Source: Cytobacillus sp. NCCP-133 (GTDB taxonomy: Bacteria > Bacillota > Bacilli > Bacillales > Cytobacillaceae). From it: a stretch of DNA of 37,084 nucleotides. The position numbers and the translations under genes are program-made. Numbering within the stretch: the stretch's first letter is position 1; each line of letters starts with the position of its first letter. Below the pieces are notes generated by a model. It was not told the DNA's origin and did no database searches. It saw only the letters and a program-made list of their open reading frames with translations. Shown piece after piece: positions 8,676-16,383 of this stretch. The stretch covers positions 1-37,084 of the forward strand of contig NZ_BRVM01000028.1 of the NCBI RefSeq assembly GCF_026011715.1, in the 5' to 3' direction.

Positions 8676-9782
8676 ATGAACGTAACTGAAGTGATATTGC
8701 GTCATATGAAAATGAGAATGAAAGCTCCATTTACAACAAGCTTCGGAACATTTCAGGATAAAGAGTTTCTCTTACTGGAAGCGAAGGATGAAAACGGTTT
8801 AAGCGGTTGGGGGGAATCCGTTGCGTTTCATTCACCCTGGTACAATGAAGAAACATTGAAAACGAACTGGCATATGCTAGAGGATTTCATCATTCCGGAT
8901 CTGTTAAATGAAGAGATCCGCCACCCGGATGAAGTTTCTGAAAAACTTTCTTACATACGAAAAAACAATATGGCGAAGTCAGCCTTTGAAGGTGCTGTTT
9001 GGGATTTATATGCAAAGCAGCAAGGCATTCCGCTCGCGAAAGCCTTAGGCGGGACGGCCAGCGATATTGAAGTGGGCATCAGCATTGGCATTCAGGATAC
9101 GGTTGATGATTTGCTGAAGCTTATTGAAGAGCATGTGAATGAGGGCTATAAGCGAATTAAAGTCAAAATTAAGCCGGGCTGGGATGTTGAGGTTATGAGG
9201 GAAGTCCGCAAGCATTTTCCGGATGTGCAGCTGATGGCTGATGCCAACTCTGCTTACAGGCTGGAGGATATTGAACTATTAAAACAGCTGGATGAGTTCG
9301 ATTTAATGATGATCGAACAGCCGCTGGCTTCAGACGACATTATCGACCATGCCACATTGCAAAGAGAGCTCAAAACCCCGGTATGCCTGGATGAGAGCAT
9401 CCATTCCTATGAGGATGCCAGAAAAGCGATTGAGCTTGGAAGCTGCAAGATTATTAATATTAAAATTGGCCGTGTTGGCGGGTTAACAGAGTCCAAGAAA
9501 ATTCACGACCTTTGCCAGGAGCGCGGCATTCCGGTATGGTGCGGCGGGATGCTTGAATCAGGAATCGGCAGGGCACACAATATTGCCCTGACGACTCTAT
9601 CAAACTTTGTGATGCCAGGGGATACTGCTGCATCATCCCGATATTGGGAGGAAGATCTGATTGAACCGGAAGTGACCGTTGATAATGGAATGATCAAAAT
9701 TCCGGAGAAGCCGGGACTTGGTTATGAGCCGGATCTTGCAACCATCAAGAGATTTACTGTAACGGAAAAGAGTTATTCTTAA
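8676..9782 (+). CDS. N-succinylamino acid racemase / o-succinylbenzoate synthase family (enolase superfamily)
   Basis: This 368-residue member of the muconate-lactonizing subgroup has every active-site element: KVKIK (acid/base Lys162 and Lys164), MADAN (Asp189), IEQP (Glu214), CLDES (Asp239) and NIKIGRVGG (Lys263). These are the two lysines and three metal ligands of NSAR/OSBS enzymes. The N-terminal capping domain begins at [20 protein letters not shown]. No men genes are nearby, so a menaquinone role (menC) is less likely than racemisation. It follows the GNAT gene after 21 bp and ends the operon. The role is to interconvert N-acyl-D- and N-acyl-L-amino acids between the GNAT and M20 steps. 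Dipeptide epimerase activity is less likely, because the length and motifs fit NSAR. Confidence 0.92.
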   Translation: MNVTEVILRHMKMRMKAPFTTSFGTFQDKEFLLLEAKDENGLSGWGESVAFHSPWYNEETLKTNWHMLEDFIIPDLLNEEIRHPDEVSEKLSYIRKNNMAKSAFEGAVWDLYAKQQGIPLAKALGGTASDIEVGISIGIQDTVDDLLKLIEEHVNEGYKRIKVKIKPGWDVEVMREVRKHFPDVQLMADANSAYRLEDIELLKQLDEFDLMMIEQPLASDDIIDHATLQRELKTPVCLDESIHSYEDARKAIELGSCKIINIKIGRVGGLTESKKIHDLCQERGIPVWCGGMLESGIGRAHNIALTTLSNFVMPGDTAASSRYWEEDLIEPEVTVDNGMIKIPEKPGLGYEPDLATIKRFTVTEKSYS

Positions 9783-9787
9783 GGAGG

Positions 9788-9810
9788 AGAGAGGATTCTC
9801 TCTTTCTCTT
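9788..9810 (+). terminator. Weak hairpin at the end of the racemase operon
   Basis: AGAGAG (9788-9793) and CTCTCT (9798-9803) form a 6-bp stem with a GATT loop, followed by the pyrimidine run TTCTCTT. It lies 6 bases after the racemase stop. The stem is short and the T tract broken, so termination may be partial. Confidence 0.35.
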
Positions 9811-9858
9811 ATAAATATAATTGTCGCAAAATTCTAATATTAAAAAGGGGGAAAAATA

Positions 9859-9930
9859 ATGAAAAAGAGTATTCAGATCGCCGGGGCATTTATTGGACTA
9901 GGGGACAGGCACCTTTTACGATTTTTGTAG
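9859..9930 (+). pseudogene. Truncated N terminus of a YkvI-like membrane transporter
   Basis: A good ribosome site (AAAGGGGG, 9845-9851) precedes ATG 9859. The protein starts MKKSIQIAGAFIG, which resembles the first membrane segment of YkvI-type amino acid transporters. After 13 residues it runs into GGGGACAGGCACC, a common Bacillaceae intergenic repeat motif, and stops at 9928. The rest of the gene is missing. It probably encoded the uptake protein of the racemase operon and was lost by deletion at the repeat. The family assignment rests on 13 residues only. Confidence 0.45.
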
Positions 9931-9937
9931 TAATCAT

Positions 9938-9979
9938 GCCAGACTAAAAACGCACACAAAGTCTGGCTATCGACTTTTT
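9938..9979 (+). terminator. Hairpin downstream of the transporter remnant
   Basis: GCCAGACT (9938-9945) pairs exactly with AGTCTGGC (9960-9967) around a 14-base loop. A TTTTT run follows at 9975-9979 after a 7-base gap. It probably terminates the racemase operon transcript. The gap before the T tract makes it non-ideal. Confidence 0.4.
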
Positions 9980-10076
9980 AAAAATAATCCATCTACCTTA
10001 ATGGTTCAAAATAGGAAAAATAAACAGAAGAATTCCGAAGAAACAAACGTGGAATGTGTTAGAAGATTATAGGAAC

Positions 10077-10472
10077 TCAGTTTTTATTCATCCTATTGAA
10101 GTATAGTTCATGCTTTCCTGCTTGTTTGGACAGGTATTCAATATCTCTATTCATATTCTTCGTATTTTGATCAATTCGCTTCAGGATGGAGACAGTATCA
10201 TCATTTGAAGTTTGTGCAATTGCATTTAAAGTTGTTTCCATACGGTTAAGCTGCTGATTGATCCCTTCGAAGTTCTGTTTGCCTTCCTCTAGCTTCTTAT
10301 CAATTACTCCAAAGTGCTTATCATTTTCTGCTAATTTTTGGTCAACTTGTACCAGTTTTTGTTCAACTTGATCAAAACGCTGATCAACCTTTACGAACTT
10401 TTCATCGACTTGATCAAAGCGGTTATTCATTTGTTTTTCCAGCTGCTGAATGGCCTTAAGTACTTGTTCCAT
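10077..10472 (-). CDS. Small coiled-coil protein of unknown function
   Basis: This 131-residue protein is dominated by heptad-like repeats: FDQVDEKFVKVDQRFDQVEQ continues as KLVQVDQKLAEND, with Phe/Val/Leu at the core positions. A coiled coil over residues 5-85 is therefore clear. There is no signal peptide or membrane segment, and Gln, Asp and Lys are frequent. AAGGAGGTG sits 7 bases before the ATG, a near-ideal ribosome site, so it is likely expressed. Similar short coiled-coil proteins occur widely in Bacillaceae, but I know no function for them. The neighbours do not point to one. Confidence 0.75.
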   Translation of the reverse strand: MEQVLKAIQQLEKQMNNRFDQVDEKFVKVDQRFDQVEQKLVQVDQKLAENDKHFGVIDKKLEEGKQNFEGINQQLNRMETTLNAIAQTSNDDTVSILKRIDQNTKNMNRDIEYLSKQAGKHELYFNRMNKN

Positions 10473-10632
10473 TTCTATTTCACCTCCTTGATGTTAGTAT
10501 ACATCATGCTTGCTCATTCATCACTATAAATAAGAGGGAAATATCAGTGTATGACCTCTTGAATCAAATCAGCTTGATTAACCACTATGGAAAGAGTAGT
10601 GTCTCTTTTGATAAAATGGAAGAAACGTTAAA

Positions 10633-10821
10633 TTAAAAAAGGCTTTCCTTTAAACGGGAAAAGCCTTTTTTAATGCCAGTAGCTATTATTTCGTCCTGCA
10701 CTTTTTCTTTTCTTACACGATCCAGACTATGAAAGCCCTTCATTCTCGTTATCCAATAACCGGTGTAGTAAAGCCGAGGAAGATGAAAAAGCATAAAAAG
10801 TAGACTAGTTTTTTGGATCAT
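10633..10821 (-). CDS. Doubtful 62-residue ORF whose end overlaps a terminator
   Basis: The frame encodes a basic peptide (LPRLYYTGYWITRMKGF, then RVRKEKVQDEIIATGIKKGF). Its last codons (GFSRLKESLF) lie inside the strong hairpin at 10635-10671. The nearest GGAGGG is about 20 bases before the ATG, too far to serve it; that site instead fits a 14-codon frame starting MNFFNATEFYD. I do not recognise the sequence. It may be a small real gene or the degraded end of an older one. Confidence 0.25.
   Translation of the reverse strand: MIQKTSLLFMLFHLPRLYYTGYWITRMKGFHSLDRVRKEKVQDEIIATGIKKGFSRLKESLF
10635..10671. terminator. Strong bidirectional terminator hairpin
   Basis: AAAAAAGGCTTTCC (10635-10648) pairs with GGGAAAAGCCTTTTTT (10656-10671). 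The A and T runs at the ends allow termination on either strand. It lies in the gene-poor stretch 10473-11084, which otherwise holds only the doubtful small ORF. Confidence 0.75.
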
Positions 10822-11084
10822 AAAATTCGGTGGCGTTAAAGAAATTCATCCCTCCAAAAGCACCAATGGCAGCGGAACTTTATGAAGCATTCATGAAGCC
10901 GCAAAACAGGTGAGCCAGAGAGCAAAGGCTTCCAGCTGGTTTATACATGTACTGCAAGCATACTTCCAATTCTCCATTACAATTTATAGCTTGCATTTTT
11001 CGTCCTATATTATAGAGTTTATATAAAGATAGAATACTAGAATAGCTGATTATATACAAGCCCAGTTTGAAGGGGATGGATAAA

Positions 11085-12275
11085 ATGCTGAAGAAAGTCG
11101 CCACAAAAATTGCCGCATCGACGAGTGAAATAATCGGATATGATGTGATCATTACAGATGAAACCGGGACGATTATTGGAGCCAGTGATAGGAAAAGATT
11201 AGGAGTCGTTCATGAAGCTTCTATACCTGTTATTAAAAACAAAAGGCCATTAACCATCAGGCCGGGTTATAGTGATCATTTTCAAGGGACGAAGCCTGGT
11301 TTCACCCTTCCTATTGAAATACATGGCCATATTATCGGAACAATTGCCATCACAGGAGAGAGAAGGAAAGTGGAGAAGTACGGCCTCTTAGTTCAAAAGC
11401 ATGCTGAAATTATGCTGAGGGAAGAAATCCTTATGGAGTCAAACCTTATTTCACAGCAAGCCAATCAGGAATTTATAAAAGAAATCCTGGCAATTGATGC
11501 AAACCAATATAGTGAAAACATACTGAGAACCCGCAGTTTTGAACTAGGGTTTGAACTGAAGCCGCCATTTGTCTGCGCTGCGGTAGAAATAGTAAATATA
11601 GAAGAATTAATCGCTGGATTATCCAAATCCCGCAATAAGGATGAATCGCTGGATGTCAGCATTCAGCGTACCAAATTAACGATATTAAAAGAGATTCAAT
11701 CGATATTTACCACTGGTGATCTTTCTGCTTATATGGGAGATGACAAGTTTATCATTTTGCATAAAACAGGGTCCAGCCCCTATAGCCAGTTTTCCGCCGC
11801 ATGTAAATATCTCTTGGAGCGCTTGAGGGCAAAAAGCATAAAAGCGATCATTGGCATTGGATCTTCTGCAGAGACTATTCTGAAAATCAAACGCTCAAAT
11901 CGTGAAGCCTGGAAATTGATTGAGATTGGCAAAAAACAAAAAACGGCTGAAAGTGTACTTCATGTGGATGATTATCACTTGGAAACCATAATGCAAAGCA
12001 TGGATCCGGATGTGATGGGGATGATGAAAAGGAAAATGAAGGAGCTGCTTGAAACAGATGATTGGGAGGATATCGCACAAATCATAAAGGCTTGGTGTGA
12101 ATCAGGCTTCAGCAAAGTGGATACCGCCAATGCCCTTCATATACATAGAAATACACTGCAGTATCGCCTGGAAAAAATAGAAGAGATGACAGGCATAAAT
12201 AAAAAGGATTTCCGTAAAATGCTGTTTTTATATTTGGGTATTTCGTTAATTGAATGGGAGTTTATGACAAAGTAA
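11085..12275 (+). CDS. CdaR/PucR-family regulator with diacid-recognition domain (copy 1)
   Basis: This transcription factor of about 396 residues is built like CdaR. The N-terminal putative sugar-diacid recognition domain (about 1-135) has DVIITDETGTIIGASD and IRPGYSDHFQGTKPGFTLPI. A degenerate GGDEF-like middle follows (YMGDDKFIILHK near 230), then a C-terminal PucR-type HTH (VDTANALHIHRNTLQYRLEK near 360-380). ATG 11085 is preferred because AAGGGG lies 9-10 bases upstream; TTG 11067 and ATG 11076 are alternatives. It lies directly upstream of, and parallel to, the FAD oxidoreductase/NhaC pair. Two paralogues occur at 23605 and 26638. It probably activates the neighbouring catabolic genes on binding an amino or carboxylic acid; the ligand is unknown. 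Confidence 0.9.
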   Translation: MLKKVATKIAASTSEIIGYDVIITDETGTIIGASDRKRLGVVHEASIPVIKNKRPLTIRPGYSDHFQGTKPGFTLPIEIHGHIIGTIAITGERRKVEKYGLLVQKHAEIMLREEILMESNLISQQANQEFIKEILAIDANQYSENILRTRSFELGFELKPPFVCAAVEIVNIEELIAGLSKSRNKDESLDVSIQRTKLTILKEIQSIFTTGDLSAYMGDDKFIILHKTGSSPYSQFSAACKYLLERLRAKSIKAIIGIGSSAETILKIKRSNREAWKLIEIGKKQKTAESVLHVDDYHLETIMQSMDPDVMGMMKRKMKELLETDDWEDIAQIIKAWCESGFSKVDTANALHIHRNTLQYRLEKIEEMTGINKKDFRKMLFLYLGISLIEWEFMTK

Positions 12276-12334
12276 AAACAGGAGCGAAAATAACAAATAG
12301 ACCACAGAGTTTCCAACATAGCAAATATTATTAA

Positions 12335-12349
12335 TGTGCAAAATGCACA
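12335..12349. promoter_or_regulatory. Operator candidate TGTGCA-AAA-TGCACA
   Basis: This is a perfect 6-bp dyad with a 3-base spacer in the gap between the CdaR-type gene and the FAD oxidoreductase, centred about 86 bp upstream of the likely transcription start. A near-identical dyad (TGTGTA-ATA-TGCACA) lies at 25265-25279 upstream of the other FAD oxidoreductase flanked by CdaR-type genes. A second small dyad, CACATTGTG, overlaps the predicted -35 region at about 12389-12397. These are candidate activator sites for the CdaR-type regulator. Confidence 0.55.
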
Positions 12350-12392
12350 AATTCACATGTTTTTTAACGTTCATCCATGTTCTTAAGTCACA

Positions 12393-12421
12393 TTGTGCCG
12401 ATTACGAACCTCATCTATAAT
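12393..12421 (+). promoter_or_regulatory. Sigma-A-like promoter of the FAD oxidoreductase operon
   Basis: A perfect -10 (TATAAT, 12416-12421) lies 17 bp after a poor -35 (TTGTGC, 12393-12398). A good -10 with a weak -35 and an upstream dyad is the pattern expected of an activator-dependent promoter. Confidence 0.5.
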
Positions 12422-12456
12422 TAAAATATTCAAAATATTTAGATAGAGGGTTGGAG

Positions 12457-13599
12457 ATGGACGCAGAAATTGGAATTATAGGGTTAGGGACAATGGGCAG
12501 CATGGCGATGTGGCATTTGGCGAAGTCAGGTGCTTCTGTCATCGGTTTTGAACAATTTGGCATCGGACATGACAGATCTGCGGCAGGCGGAGAATCAAGG
12601 ATTTTCCGAACAGCTTATAAAGAAGGCTCCAATTATGTTCCATTGCTTAAGGATGCTTATAAGCTATGGCGGGTTCTTGAAGAGGAGTCGGGGAATCCGC
12701 TATTAACTCTAACCAATGGTTTAATCATTGGCCATCCTGAAACAGCGGAAATGAAAAAAGTGTATAAAAGCATACGAGAATACGATTTGGATCATGAAAT
12801 TCTGAGCAGGGATGAAGCCGGGAAGAGATACCCGCAGCATCGCCTGCAGCCAGATGAACTGATGATTGTCGATAAATTGTCAGGTTATCTTCGCCCGCAG
12901 CTTTCGATTGTTTCTGCTGTTCAGCGGGCCCGGGACCTGGGGGCCGAGATTCATAGCCACACGGCAGTAGACCATATAAAAAGTGAGCGGGATGGTGTGT
13001 CTATATATGCTGGCGGCAAGGCTTATAAGGTTGGGAAAGTACTCATCACAGCTGGCCCATGGGCGGTGAATTTCATGAAGGAGCTGGGAGATTTTATGGA
13101 CGTCCGCAGGCTTGTGAATGCCTGGTTTCTTCAAAAAAAAGCAGAGAGCTTTAACGATAAGAATTTCCCGGTATTCACAAGGGAAAGTAAAGGCTTCTAT
13201 TATTATGGGTTTCCTTCTGTGGATGGCAATATGGTGAAAATCGGCATGTTTACAACTGAGAAAAGCCGTATATCAAGCCCTGATTCGCTTGATCGGGCGG
13301 TCGATCTCCAAGAGCTCGCTGCCTTTACTGAGATAATCGAGAAGGATTTGCCAGACTTGTACTCTGACCCTTCAAGAGTCAATTCCTATATGGAGATTTA
13401 TACAGCGGATAGGCATCCAATTGTAGGGGCTAGTCCCTGGGAAGACAATATGATCTACTTAACCGGTTTTTCAGGACATGGCTTTAAGCTTGCGCCTGTC
13501 ATGGGCAAAATTGGTGCAGACCTTGCGCTATATGGAAAAACGGAATATCAAGTTGACCCTTTTTCACCAGCGCGTTTTATAAAAGCAGGTTCAATCTAG
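12457..13599 (+). CDS. Sarcosine oxidase / N-methyltryptophan oxidase-family flavoenzyme lacking the flavin-linking cysteine
   Basis: This 380-residue FAD amine oxidase belongs to the DAO superfamily, monomeric sarcosine oxidase branch. The Rossmann motif GLGTMG is at 9-14, GGESRIFRTAYKEG matches the flavin/substrate region, Lys261 in MVKIGM matches the oxygen-activating lysine, and GFSGHGFK near 337 is the C-terminal signature. The family usually links FAD covalently through a cysteine equivalent to Cys315 of Bacillus sarcosine oxidase. Here Tyr311 aligns there, and the protein has no cysteine at all. FAD must therefore be non-covalent, and the substrate may be a cyclic or N-alkyl amino acid instead of sarcosine. 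ATG 12457 is chosen (GAGGG 7 bases upstream); TTG 12451 is possible. An NhaC gene follows after 42 bp. Confidence 0.9.
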   Translation: MDAEIGIIGLGTMGSMAMWHLAKSGASVIGFEQFGIGHDRSAAGGESRIFRTAYKEGSNYVPLLKDAYKLWRVLEEESGNPLLTLTNGLIIGHPETAEMKKVYKSIREYDLDHEILSRDEAGKRYPQHRLQPDELMIVDKLSGYLRPQLSIVSAVQRARDLGAEIHSHTAVDHIKSERDGVSIYAGGKAYKVGKVLITAGPWAVNFMKELGDFMDVRRLVNAWFLQKKAESFNDKNFPVFTRESKGFYYYGFPSVDGNMVKIGMFTTEKSRISSPDSLDRAVDLQELAAFTEIIEKDLPDLYSDPSRVNSYMEIYTADRHPIVGASPWEDNMIYLTGFSGHGFKLAPVMGKIGADLALYGKTEYQVDPFSPARFIKAGSI

Positions 13600-13641
13600 A
13601 TTAATAGAAGGATTTATATAAATTTTAAGAGGAGGCTGTTT

Positions 13642-15099
13642 ATGGAAAAAAGAAAAGCGACATATGGAGAATCGATTCTAGCCCTATTGTTTATGTTTGT
13701 ATTTGTATTTGTTGGGTTTCTGGCTTTTGGCTTAAGAGTTGAATTGATGATGATTGCTGCAGCAGGATGTGCGGGCATCCTGGCATGGAGGCTTGGCTAT
13801 TCATGGAGCGAAATGGAAAAAGCCATCACCAGCCGTATTGCAGGAGCGACACCTGCAATGCTTATTATCTGGGTGATCGGTATGGTCATTTCAACCTTCA
13901 TCTTCAGCGGCTCCATCCCTATGCTGATTTTCTACGGAATTGATATCATCACTCCCCAATATCTCCTTGTATCAGCATTCTTATTATGCGTTGTTTTCTC
14001 AACCATTACTGGAACTTCATGGGGCTCTGCCGGTACTGCAGGCCTGGCATGTATGAGCATTGCTGCAGGGTTTGGCATACCGCTTCATATTACAGCGGCA
14101 GCGGTCATTTGCGGTTCGATTTTTGGAGATAAAATGTCCCCGCTCTCAGAGACGACGAACCTTGCGGCTGCTACTACAGATGTCGACCTCTATGATCATA
14201 TAAAATCCATGATGTGGACGACGGTCCCCGCAGCTCTTATCACGCTTGTATTTTTCTACATTGTTGGTCTTAATCTGGACATCAGCGGGCAAGGTGTTCC
14301 TGAAGATGCGCTGGCTATGCAGACTGGATTGGCTGAAATGTTTAGTTGGAGTCCGCTGCTGATTCTGCCGTTTCTCATTATTCTTGGAGGCGCCATTATG
14401 AAAAAGCCGCCTGTTCCCACGATGCTAATCAGCTGCTTAACGGCAATTGCTATTGGAGTGGGATATCAGGGATTTACAATGGAATCCGGCATATATGCTT
14501 CGCTAAGAGGCTTTAATGTCAGCATGGTTCCAGGAGTCGATCCGGCCAATTTAGCTGACAGTGTGCTTACGCTGTTAAATCGCGGCGGAATTGTTTCCAT
14601 GGTAGGGGTTGTCATCATCATTTATTGCGGTTATGCGTATACTGCGATCATCAGTAAAGCGGGATTCCTAGAGACAGCTCTTGCTCCGCTTGCAAACAGA
14701 GTAAAGACGCGTGGCCCTCTCATGGTTACCACTTTGTTCACCGGCCTCGTACTGCTGGTCTTTTCCGGCACTTCCTATACAGTAGCGATCATGCTTCCGG
14801 AAATGTTTAAAAAACCTTTTCTGAAAGCAGGGATGGCAGCCAGAACGCTTTCGAGGAGCATAGAAGACGTGGGAACCATGGTAGCAGCGCTAGTCCCATG
14901 GGGAACATCCGGCGCATTTTATATCAGCACCTTAGGAGTGCCGATCTATGGAGCCGGCGGTTATGGAATCTGGGCTGTTATGACCTATCTAACACCGATT
15001 ATTGCTATCATCTTAGCCTTTGCTGGAATAGGAATCTATAAGATTAGCAAAGAGGAAGCCGAAGAAGCAATCATTAGAAGTGAGCAAAAGGCTATTTAG
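13642..15099 (+). CDS. NhaC-family Na+/H+ antiporter-type transporter
   Basis: This 485-residue integral membrane protein has about 11-12 hydrophobic segments. The NhaC signature region GTSWGSAGTAGLACMSIAAG lies near 128-147. The loop IFGDKMSPLSETTNLAA (about 160-176), the family hallmark with acidic and polar residues in a broken helix, is intact. AGAGGAGG lies a few bases before ATG 13642. The family includes Na+/H+ antiporters and exchangers of organic acids (for example MleN-type malate/lactate exchange). In operon with an amine-oxidising flavoenzyme it may import that substrate or export a product. That substrate link is inference. A terminator follows at 15129. Confidence 0.9.
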   Translation: MEKRKATYGESILALLFMFVFVFVGFLAFGLRVELMMIAAAGCAGILAWRLGYSWSEMEKAITSRIAGATPAMLIIWVIGMVISTFIFSGSIPMLIFYGIDIITPQYLLVSAFLLCVVFSTITGTSWGSAGTAGLACMSIAAGFGIPLHITAAAVICGSIFGDKMSPLSETTNLAAATTDVDLYDHIKSMMWTTVPAALITLVFFYIVGLNLDISGQGVPEDALAMQTGLAEMFSWSPLLILPFLIILGGAIMKKPPVPTMLISCLTAIAIGVGYQGFTMESGIYASLRGFNVSMVPGVDPANLADSVLTLLNRGGIVSMVGVVIIIYCGYAYTAIISKAGFLETALAPLANRVKTRGPLMVTTLFTGLVLLVFSGTSYTVAIMLPEMFKKPFLKAGMAARTLSRSIEDVGTMVAALVPWGTSGAFYISTLGVPIYGAGGYGIWAVMTYLTPIIAIILAFAGIGIYKISKEEAEEAIIRSEQKAI

Positions 15100-15128
15100 G
15101 GACAGGCAAAATAGATATTAATAATGTG

Positions 15129-15156
15129 GCCTCAGCAGATTGCTGAGGCTGTTTTC
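15129..15156 (+). terminator. Rho-independent terminator after the NhaC gene
   Basis: GCCTCAGCA (15129-15137) and TGCTGAGGC (15141-15149) form a perfect 9-bp stem with a 3-base loop, followed by TGTTTTCTT. It ends the 12457-15099 operon. Confidence 0.85.
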
Positions 15157-15562
15157 TTGTCATTAGTTTTTATATACTTCTCTTGCAATGATATTAAAAA
15201 AAATTAAAATTTTATAAAATTCTGTTAATTGTCTTGCGTTTTCTTATATTTCCAATTATGATAATTTTAAGCTTTTAAAAAAGTAAAATGACGTTTCACT
15301 ATGTAAAATGAATTTTTAAAAAACCTTCAGCAACCTGGAGTGAAGGAGCACAAAATTCATCAAGACAGCCATTCGAAATTTTTACTTCCTCAGTATTTTA
15401 CATTCCAATGCCTTCATCAAAAATAATGATCTATTACAATCCTAGTCTGAAAGAATAAAATACTTGCGGAACAAAGCTTTGACACATTAAGACCAGAGGC
15501 ATTTTTTACATCATAATCATTTTCCATATGAACTGCCTATATTGGAAAGAGGATGGATCACA
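15157..15562. other. AT-rich intergenic stretch without recognisable gene
   Basis: About 400 bases separate the NhaC terminator from the IclR start. The stretch is strongly AT-rich in 15180-15330. I see no ORF with a ribosome site. TTGACA occurs at 15479-15484, but no good -10 lies at the right distance, so the IclR promoter is not assigned. Confidence 0.4.
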
Positions 15563-16333
15563 TTGAACCAAAGTGTAACGAAAGCATTAAAACTGCTATG
15601 TCTCTTTTCAGAAATAAAACGGGAGATATCCCTGCAGGAAATGCATGAAATGACTGGAATGCCAAAGGCCACGGCGTATCGTTTGCTTACTTCTCTTGAA
15701 GAGGGTGGACTGCTTCGTAAAATGAAACACTCAGAACATGATATCCGCTACCGTCTGGGCATCAGGCTTCTTGAGCTGGGGAACCTGGTAAGTGAGGATT
15801 TGGAGCTCCGGCGGGCAGCGTTTGATCATATGAAAGCTTTATGCAAAGAAATCAATGAAGTCGTCCACCTCTCCATTTGCGAGGGGGAGGAGGCCATTTA
15901 CATTGAAAAGGTTGAAAGCAATCAGGCCGTAAGACTTTATACAAGAGTTGGCAAAAGATTGCCTTTATATGTTGGTTCAGGTCCGAAGCTCCTATTGGCC
16001 AACCTTCCAAAAATGAGGCAAAAAGAAGTCATTAGCCGAATGACGTTCGAAGAGTTTACACCTCAGACGATTACGAATGAACAGGCGCTGTACCAGGAAC
16101 TGGACACGATAAAGGAACAAGGCTTTGCTGTAAGTTTAGGAGAACAGGATCCTGATACAGTAGGCTTGTCCTATCCTATTCGGGATTACTCCGGTGAAGT
16201 GGTCGGAGCACTGGGGGTAACGGGTCCGAGCATGCGGTTTTCCGAGGAAAGAAAAGGTGAAATTCTTGAAAAAACAAAAAAAGCGGCTCAGGCTATCTCC
16301 AATGACTTAGGCTTCAGGGGAAATGGTGAATAG
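15563..16333 (+). CDS. IclR-family transcriptional regulator
   Basis: This regulator is about 256 residues long. The N-terminal winged HTH (about 1-65) starts NQSVTKALKLLCLFSEI, as in many IclR proteins, and has the recognition-helix region MPKATAYRLLTSLEEGGLLR. The C-terminal effector domain (about 75-250) carries VHLSICEGEEAIYIEKVES, RLPLYVGSGPKLLLA and the late VVGALGVTGPS. TTG 15563 is chosen because AAAGAGGA lies about 9 bases upstream and the protein then starts at the normal place; TTG 15542 is in frame but has no ribosome site. It lies 50 bp before the ThDP enzyme gene and probably controls it. IclR effectors are usually small organic acids; this one is unknown. Confidence 0.92.
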   Translation: MNQSVTKALKLLCLFSEIKREISLQEMHEMTGMPKATAYRLLTSLEEGGLLRKMKHSEHDIRYRLGIRLLELGNLVSEDLELRRAAFDHMKALCKEINEVVHLSICEGEEAIYIEKVESNQAVRLYTRVGKRLPLYVGSGPKLLLANLPKMRQKEVISRMTFEEFTPQTITNEQALYQELDTIKEQGFAVSLGEQDPDTVGLSYPIRDYSGEVVGALGVTGPSMRFSEERKGEILEKTKKAAQAISNDLGFRGNGE

Positions 16334-16383
16334 AACTATTCGAAGAAAAATTCATAGAAAGTAAAATTGAGGAGGAATTTCTA

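Noticed and set aside
8676..9782. Naming the enolase-superfamily gene menC
   Set aside because: The family includes o-succinylbenzoate synthase, but no menaquinone genes are present and the M20/GNAT neighbours fit N-acylamino acid racemisation better.
10835..10907. Plus-strand frame ending PPKAPMAAELYEAFMKPQNR
   Set aside because: It looks protein-like but is short, lacks a ribosome site and continues nowhere, so it could not be supported as a gene.
15479..15484. TTGACA as the IclR promoter -35
   Set aside because: No acceptable -10 lies 16-18 bp downstream.
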